Of a stretch of 64,000 nt of DNA, positions 59,871 to 64,000 are shown one piece after another; within the stretch, counting starts at the first letter, position 1; each line of letters opens with the position of its first letter. The stretch spans positions 8,188 through 72,187 of the forward strand of contig CAYWKS010000014.1 of the NCBI GenBank assembly GCA_964458935.1, written 5' to 3'. The notes beneath the pieces were generated by a model. That model did not search any database, had not been told where the DNA came from, and was given only the letters and a program-made list of their open reading frames with translations. Made by a program: the position numbers and the translations under genes. This stretch comes from CAYWKS01 sp964458935. GTDB lineage: Bacteria; Planctomycetota; Phycisphaerae; Phycisphaerales; Zrk34.

Positions 59871-61076
59871 TCATCCGCCGACCCGGGTGCGGACCTGCTG
59901 GGCCTGGTCCATCTGCTCGGCGGTCGGGCTCCGGCCGGTCTTCATCATCTCGATGAAGCAGTCGAACAGGTAGCCGGCGTCGTGCGGGCCCGGCGACGCC
60001 TCGGGGTGGTACTGGACGGCGAAGATCGGCCTGTCGGGATGGCGGAAGCCTTCGAGGGTGCCATCGTTGAGGTTGATATGCGTCGGCTCCCCGCCGACAG
60101 CCCGAAGCGAGTCGATGTCGATGCCGAACCCGTGGTTCTGGCTGGTGATCTCGACCTTGCGCGTGGCGAGGTTCTGGACGGGCTGGTTGCCGCCGCGGTG
60201 GCCGAACTTGAGCTTGAACCGTGTGGCGCCCATCGCCAGGCCCAGCAATTGGTGGCCGAGGCAGATGCCGAAGGTCGGCTTCTCACCGGCCAGCTCGCGG
60301 AGCGCCTCGATGGTGGACCCCACGGCGTCCGGGTCGCCCGGGCCGTTGGAGACGAACAACCCGTCCGGGTCCAGCTTGCGGACCTCGTCGGCGTGGGTGT
60401 CGTGGGGCACGACGATGACCTCGCACCCGCGATCGACCAGGTTGCGGAGGATGTTGTGCTTCGCGCCGCAGTCGACGGCGACCACGCGGAACCGCTTCTC
60501 GCCCTTGGGCGGGATGCCTTGGATCGGCAACCACGCGCCCAGGTCGTCGGTCCAGTCGGCGCGATCGGTCGGGCTCACCACCCGGGCGAGGTTCTGGCCG
60601 GACATGCTGGGCACGGCCCGGGCGGCTGCGACCAACGCCGCGTCGTCCAGCTCCGAGCAACTCACCACGCCGTTCATCGCACCGTCGATGCGGAGCTTGC
60701 GGGTCAGGGCGCGGGTGTCGATGCCCTCGATGCCCAGGACCTGCTGGTCGGCCAGCCAGTCCTCCAGCTTCTGGGTGCTGCGGTAGTTGTGCGGCAGCCG
60801 GGCGAGCTCGCGGACGACGAATCCGGCCGGCTGCACCCGCGCCGACTCCCGGTCTTCCACGTTGACCCCGTAGTTGCCGATCAGCGGATACGTCATCGTC
60901 ACGATCTGCCCGTTGTAGGACGGATCGGTGAGGATCTCCTGGTAGCCGGTCAGCGAGGTGTTGAAGACGACTTCGCCACCGACGGGCGCGTCGGCGAGGT
61001 GCCCGAAGGCGCGGCCGGTGAAGACGGTCCCGTCGGCCAGGGCGAGTTTGCAGATCGGTCGTGTCGTGGTGCTCAT
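59871..61076 (-). CDS. carA: Carbamoyl-phosphate synthase small subunit
   Basis: 401 aa. Glutaminase subunit feeding ammonia to CarB for arginine and pyrimidine synthesis. N-terminal domain LALADGTVFTGRAFG...GEVVFNTSLTGYQEILTDPSYNGQIVTMTYPLIGNYG, and the class I amidotransferase domain with the Cys nucleophile in PTFGICLGHQLLGLAMGA, TSQNHGFGID and the His/Glu of VQYHPEASPGPHDAGYLF. TAAACT lies 9 nt upstream of the ATG. carB is not in the window. Confidence 0.96.
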   Translation of the reverse strand: MSTTTRPICKLALADGTVFTGRAFGHLADAPVGGEVVFNTSLTGYQEILTDPSYNGQIVTMTYPLIGNYGVNVEDRESARVQPAGFVVRELARLPHNYRSTQKLEDWLADQQVLGIEGIDTRALTRKLRIDGAMNGVVSCSELDDAALVAAARAVPSMSGQNLARVVSPTDRADWTDDLGAWLPIQGIPPKGEKRFRVVAVDCGAKHNILRNLVDRGCEVIVVPHDTHADEVRKLDPDGLFVSNGPGDPDAVGSTIEALRELAGEKPTFGICLGHQLLGLAMGATRFKLKFGHRGGNQPVQNLATRKVEITSQNHGFGIDIDSLRAVGGEPTHINLNDGTLEGFRHPDRPIFAVQYHPEASPGPHDAGYLFDCFIEMMKTGRSPTAEQMDQAQQVRTRVGG

Positions 61077-61085
61077 CGGAGGGGC

Positions 61086-61091
61086 AGTTTA
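61086..61091 (-). promoter_or_regulatory. -10 element of carA, predicted leaderless
   Basis: TAAACT on the minus strand, 9 nt before the carA ATG at 61076. Confidence 0.45.
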
Positions 61092-61259
61092 CGCCGTGGC
61101 CGCCGCGGTGACCAGCCCCAGCGGGCGCGGCAGCCATGCACTTTCTTGCCACGATCCGCTTGCGTCCCGGCCGGTTATATCCGCTAGTGCCCTTGCGTCG
61201 GCCGTCGTGGCCGCCGCCGATACCCCACGTACAGACCCGCTACTCACAGGGAGTCACGG

Positions 61260-61970
61260 ATGATGGATGTGAAACACTTGGCCGGTGCGGCCTCGGTCTT
61301 GCTCTGCGGCGCCACGCTGGCCCATGCCGCCCTCTTCACGCTCGACTTCGAGCAGGACGCCGACGGCGCCCCCATCGTCGCCGGCCAGACGATCGATGAC
61401 GAGTACACCGCCCTGGGCGTGACGATCGCCGCGTCCAACAACGCCGGCGGCCGCCCCGACCGCGCCATCGCCTTCGACACCGCCTCCCCCACCGGCGGCG
61501 ACCCCGACCTGGCCACGCCGGGCGACGGCATCGGCAACGACCACCCACTCGGCATCGTGCTCATCCTCCCCGAGAACGGGGTCGATGCGGACAACGACGG
61601 CCTGATCGACAACCCCGATGATGACGCCCGCGGCGGCACGTTCTATGTCCGCTTCGACGCCGAGCAGACCGCGAACGGCACCGTCACCCTCATCGACATC
61701 GAGGAAGGCGGCCGCATCGAACGCTACCTCGGCGGCGTCCTCCAGGACATGACCACCGTCGACGGCCTGGGCGACAACAGCGTGCAGACGGTCGACCTCG
61801 GCGGCACCACCTTCGACGAGATGCGTATCGTCCTCAGCGGCAGCGGCGCATTCGGCGAGCTGCAACTGTCCGGTCAGACCGTGATCCCCGAGCCCGCGAC
61901 GGTCGCGATCGCGGGCCTGGGCGTGTTGATGTTCGTCTCGCGATCGAGCGCCCGCCGCCGCAAGGCCTGA
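61260..61970 (+). CDS. PEP-CTERM sorting domain protein
   Basis: 236 aa. Signal peptide MKHLAGAASVLLCGATLAHA-like start (MMDVKHLAGAASVLL...), a secreted beta-rich domain with an Asp/Asn-rich loop (VDADNDGLIDNPDDDARGG) that resembles a calcium-binding dockerin-like or thrombospondin-type repeat, and the canonical tail VIPEPATVAIAGLGVLMFV followed by RRRKA. GGGAG precedes the ATG. It should be exported and processed by an exosortase, which is not in the window. Confidence 0.88.
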   Translation: MMDVKHLAGAASVLLCGATLAHAALFTLDFEQDADGAPIVAGQTIDDEYTALGVTIAASNNAGGRPDRAIAFDTASPTGGDPDLATPGDGIGNDHPLGIVLILPENGVDADNDGLIDNPDDDARGGTFYVRFDAEQTANGTVTLIDIEEGGRIERYLGGVLQDMTTVDGLGDNSVQTVDLGGTTFDEMRIVLSGSGAFGELQLSGQTVIPEPATVAIAGLGVLMFVSRSSARRRKA

Positions 61971-62139
61971 CCGCGATAACCATCTCCTCGGGCGTCACGT
62001 CAACCTCGCGTGGCGTCCGTTGTCGTGCGCCCACCGTGCGGCGCCGGCGTGCGGAGCTTTGACGGGGCCCGCCGCACCGACGTAGGCTTACGCATCGGCG
62101 GGTGCGGCCGCGGCGGTCGATCGGCACCAAGGGACGCGC

Positions 62140-63552
62140 ATGCCTGTGTCGAAGCACGAGGACATGGTGGCGGAGTTGCTCATCCCCGAGATCAGCGACC
62201 TGCTGTCGCAGCGGAAGCCCGCCGAGGCCCGCGCGGCCCTGGCGGAGCTGCGCGACCCGGAGATCGCGGACGTGATCGCGGCGCTGCGGCCCCCGCTCGA
62301 CGCCCTGGCGCTGCGGGTCCTGCCACGCGACCGCGCCGCCGACGCCTTCGCCTACCTCGATCACGATCGCCAGGAAGCGCTGATCGAGGCCCTGAATGAT
62401 GAGCACGTCGCGGCCATCGTCAACGAGATGGACCCCGACGACCGCGTGGAACTGCTCGAAGACGCGCCCGATGCGCTCGCGGCGAGCCTGCTGGCGATGC
62501 TCGAGCCCGCCGAACGACACCACACCCAGCGGGCGCTGGCCTACCCCGAGGAGAGCGTCGGCCGGCTCGCCACGCCCGACTACCTCACGCTCCGACCGCG
62601 GTGGACCGTCGCCGAGGCCCTGGAGCACCTCCGCCGCGATGGCGCCGGGGCCGAGACCCTGCACACGCTGTACGTCATCGACGAGGCCGGCAGGCTCATC
62701 GACCACGTCCGCCTGCGGCAACTGGTGCTGGCCGACCCGCGGGCCCGCTGCGACGACCTGGGCGAGGGCAACGTCGTGTGCCTGGGCGTGAGCGACGACC
62801 GCGAGGAGGCGGTGCGGGTGATGGAGCGGTACGACCTGCCCGTGCTCCCGGTGGTCGATGACGCGGGGGTGCTGGTCGGCGTGGTCACGTTCGACGACGT
62901 GGCCGACGTCGCCAGCGAAGAGGTCACCGAGGACATCCACAAGCTCGGCGGCATGGAGGCGCTCGACACGCCGTACGCCAGCGCCTCGCTGCTGACCATG
63001 GTCCGCAAGCGCGGGGTGTGGCTCATGGTGCTGTTCCTCGGCGGGCTGTTCACCATCGCCGCCATGGACGTGTTCCACGACGAACTGCAACGGTACGCGA
63101 TCCTGGCGCTGTTCGTCCCGCTGATCATCGCCTCCGGCGGCAACAGCGGAACCCAGGCAGCCACGCTCATCGTCCGCTCCCTCGCCACCGGCGACATCAA
63201 GACCAGCGACTGGCTCACCGTGCTCCGCCGCGAACTGGCCAGCGGCCTGGTGCTCGGTTCGCTGCTGGGCGTGCTGGCGATGATCGTGGCGACCACGCTG
63301 GCCTACCTCAGCCCCCTGTCGCAGATGCCCGATTCCACCTTCCCCGAAGCCATGCACATGGGCTTCGCCATCGGCACCGCCGTCGTCGGCGTCGTCGTGA
63401 CTGGCATCGTCGTCGGTGCCATGCTGCCGGTCGGGCTGGAAGCGATCGGCCTGGACCCCGCGACGTGCTCCACACCCTTCGTCGCCACCGTGGTCGATGT
63501 CGCCGGCCTGGTCATTTACTTCTCCGTCGCCGTGCTGCTGCTGGGGATCTGA
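62140..63552 (+). CDS. mgtE: MgtE-type magnesium transporter
   Basis: 470 aa. Cytoplasmic N domain of armadillo-like helices (VIAALRPPLDALALRVLPRDRAADAFAYLDHDRQEALI), a CBS pair (LHTLYVIDEAGRLIDHVRLRQLVLAD and VLPVVDDAGVLVGVVTFDDVADV), and five membrane helices with LFVPLIIASGGNSGTQAATLIVRSLATGDI, the MgtE pore signature, and AIGLDPATCSTPFVATVVDVAGLVIYF. AAGGGA precedes the ATG. No M-box riboswitch was recognised in the 169 bp upstream. Confidence 0.94.
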   Translation: MPVSKHEDMVAELLIPEISDLLSQRKPAEARAALAELRDPEIADVIAALRPPLDALALRVLPRDRAADAFAYLDHDRQEALIEALNDEHVAAIVNEMDPDDRVELLEDAPDALAASLLAMLEPAERHHTQRALAYPEESVGRLATPDYLTLRPRWTVAEALEHLRRDGAGAETLHTLYVIDEAGRLIDHVRLRQLVLADPRARCDDLGEGNVVCLGVSDDREEAVRVMERYDLPVLPVVDDAGVLVGVVTFDDVADVASEEVTEDIHKLGGMEALDTPYASASLLTMVRKRGVWLMVLFLGGLFTIAAMDVFHDELQRYAILALFVPLIIASGGNSGTQAATLIVRSLATGDIKTSDWLTVLRRELASGLVLGSLLGVLAMIVATTLAYLSPLSQMPDSTFPEAMHMGFAIGTAVVGVVVTGIVVGAMLPVGLEAIGLDPATCSTPFVATVVDVAGLVIYFSVAVLLLGI

Positions 63553-64000
63553 TGCATCGCGGCAAGCCCCCGGCGAGGCCCGGCCCGCCGCACGGTCGCC
63601 ACGCCATGCGCCCGCGCCCCGCGGTCCGGGCGGACAGGTCGGGCGGACGCGGTTTCTGCGTCGCAAACGCCCAAACGACGCCGCGAAGCGCCGCGCAACG
63701 TCGCTGTCCGCATGCAGCCCCCTCCCCGCCGCCCCCGGAAGTGTAAACGTCTGCAAAGAATGCGCTTGCGCTGGGCCGGGGTGCGCAGCAGCCGGTGGCC
63801 GGGCGGACAGGGATGACGGCAGAAGGATGCAGCTCCAAGCTCGAATCTCGAAGTGCGAAGTTGGAAGGATGAAGGGAGAGCGCAGAAGGACTGAAGGTCC
63901 GGCGTTGGGGGTTGGATGGGTGTGCATGGCGTGGCCCTCTATAAGAGGGCCGGGGCGCGCAGCTCGGCGCACGGACCCGTCGCCTCACTGCCGCGGAGGC
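63553..64000. other. Gene-free 448-bp stretch at the window end
   Basis: No gene was recognised before the edge. It contains two copies of CCGGGCGGACAGG (63626-63638 and 63799-63811), a purine-rich patch with GAAGGATG twice (about 63822-63900), and the palindrome at 63933-63951. A minus-strand frame starting at 63927 behind AGAGG has no recognisable product. The next gene may lie beyond the window. Confidence 0.5.
63933..63951. repeat. 8-bp palindrome around ATA
   Basis: GGCCCTCT-ATA-AGAGGGCC. It is part of the CATGGCGTG..CCTCTATAA block seen also at 18511 and 39928, where the symmetry is weaker. Confidence 0.65.

Noticed and set aside
61971..62139. Possible M-box riboswitch before mgtE
   Set aside because: The 169-bp gap has no recognisable M-box pattern and a normal Shine-Dalgarno precedes mgtE; nothing positive supports it.

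Overview
This is a GC-rich (by eye about 70% G+C), densely packed bacterial chromosome segment. The gene content suggests a planctomycete, probably Phycisphaerae or a close relative. The clues are a PEP-CTERM and a PTP-type sorting-tail protein, a very large heparinase II/III-like lyase, a PolX, an S55 peptidase paired with a beta-propeller protein, and gram-negative outer-membrane porin and lipoprotein features. This assignment is an inference from gene content; no rRNA or tRNA was found.

Layout. 1-7400: C-terminus of a probable ABC-2 permease, a PTP-CTERM protein, folC, leuD, a YpdA-like flavoprotein, an odd B12-domain protein, ubiE/menG and dapB. 7400-18650: an alpha-L-fucosidase remnant, a PilZ protein carrying two degenerate phosphorelay domains, ispD, a lipoprotein/membrane pair, a short pheT, purN and gluQ (divergent), a DUF192 protein, an RsbU-type phosphatase, ribE and a DapF-like protein without its second catalytic Cys. 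18650-26200: dtd, a GH67-like protein, rnc, and the S55 peptidase plus beta-propeller pair. 26200-37500: rpmH, a small Cys-rich protein with xerD, an M42 peptidase, a ClC transporter-rnpA-yidD run, a BrkB-family protein, dus and recG. 37600-39650: a small ORF and polX.

40183-53523 is one co-oriented signalling block: cheB, a PAS histidine kinase with its FixJ-like regulator, a Porin O/P protein, one Cache chemoreceptor, cheW, cheR, cheA, cheX, cheY and a DUF342 (FapA-like) protein. No flagellar genes are visible, so the block may control surface motility or another output. It is followed by a convergent carbohydrate pair (GH39-like hydrolase and a 1418-aa heparinase II/III-like lyase), carA, a PEP-CTERM protein and mgtE.

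Expression. Two start modes are visible. Some genes have clear Shine-Dalgarno sequences (che genes, leuD, mgtE, the lyase). Many housekeeping genes instead have a TANNNT hexamer 6-10 nt before the start codon and no Shine-Dalgarno, which predicts leaderless mRNAs. Three long gene-free stretches (18215-18650, 39646-40182, 63553-64000) share two short motifs and may be copies of one dispersed element. No CRISPR array, insertion sequence, prophage or obvious defence system was found.
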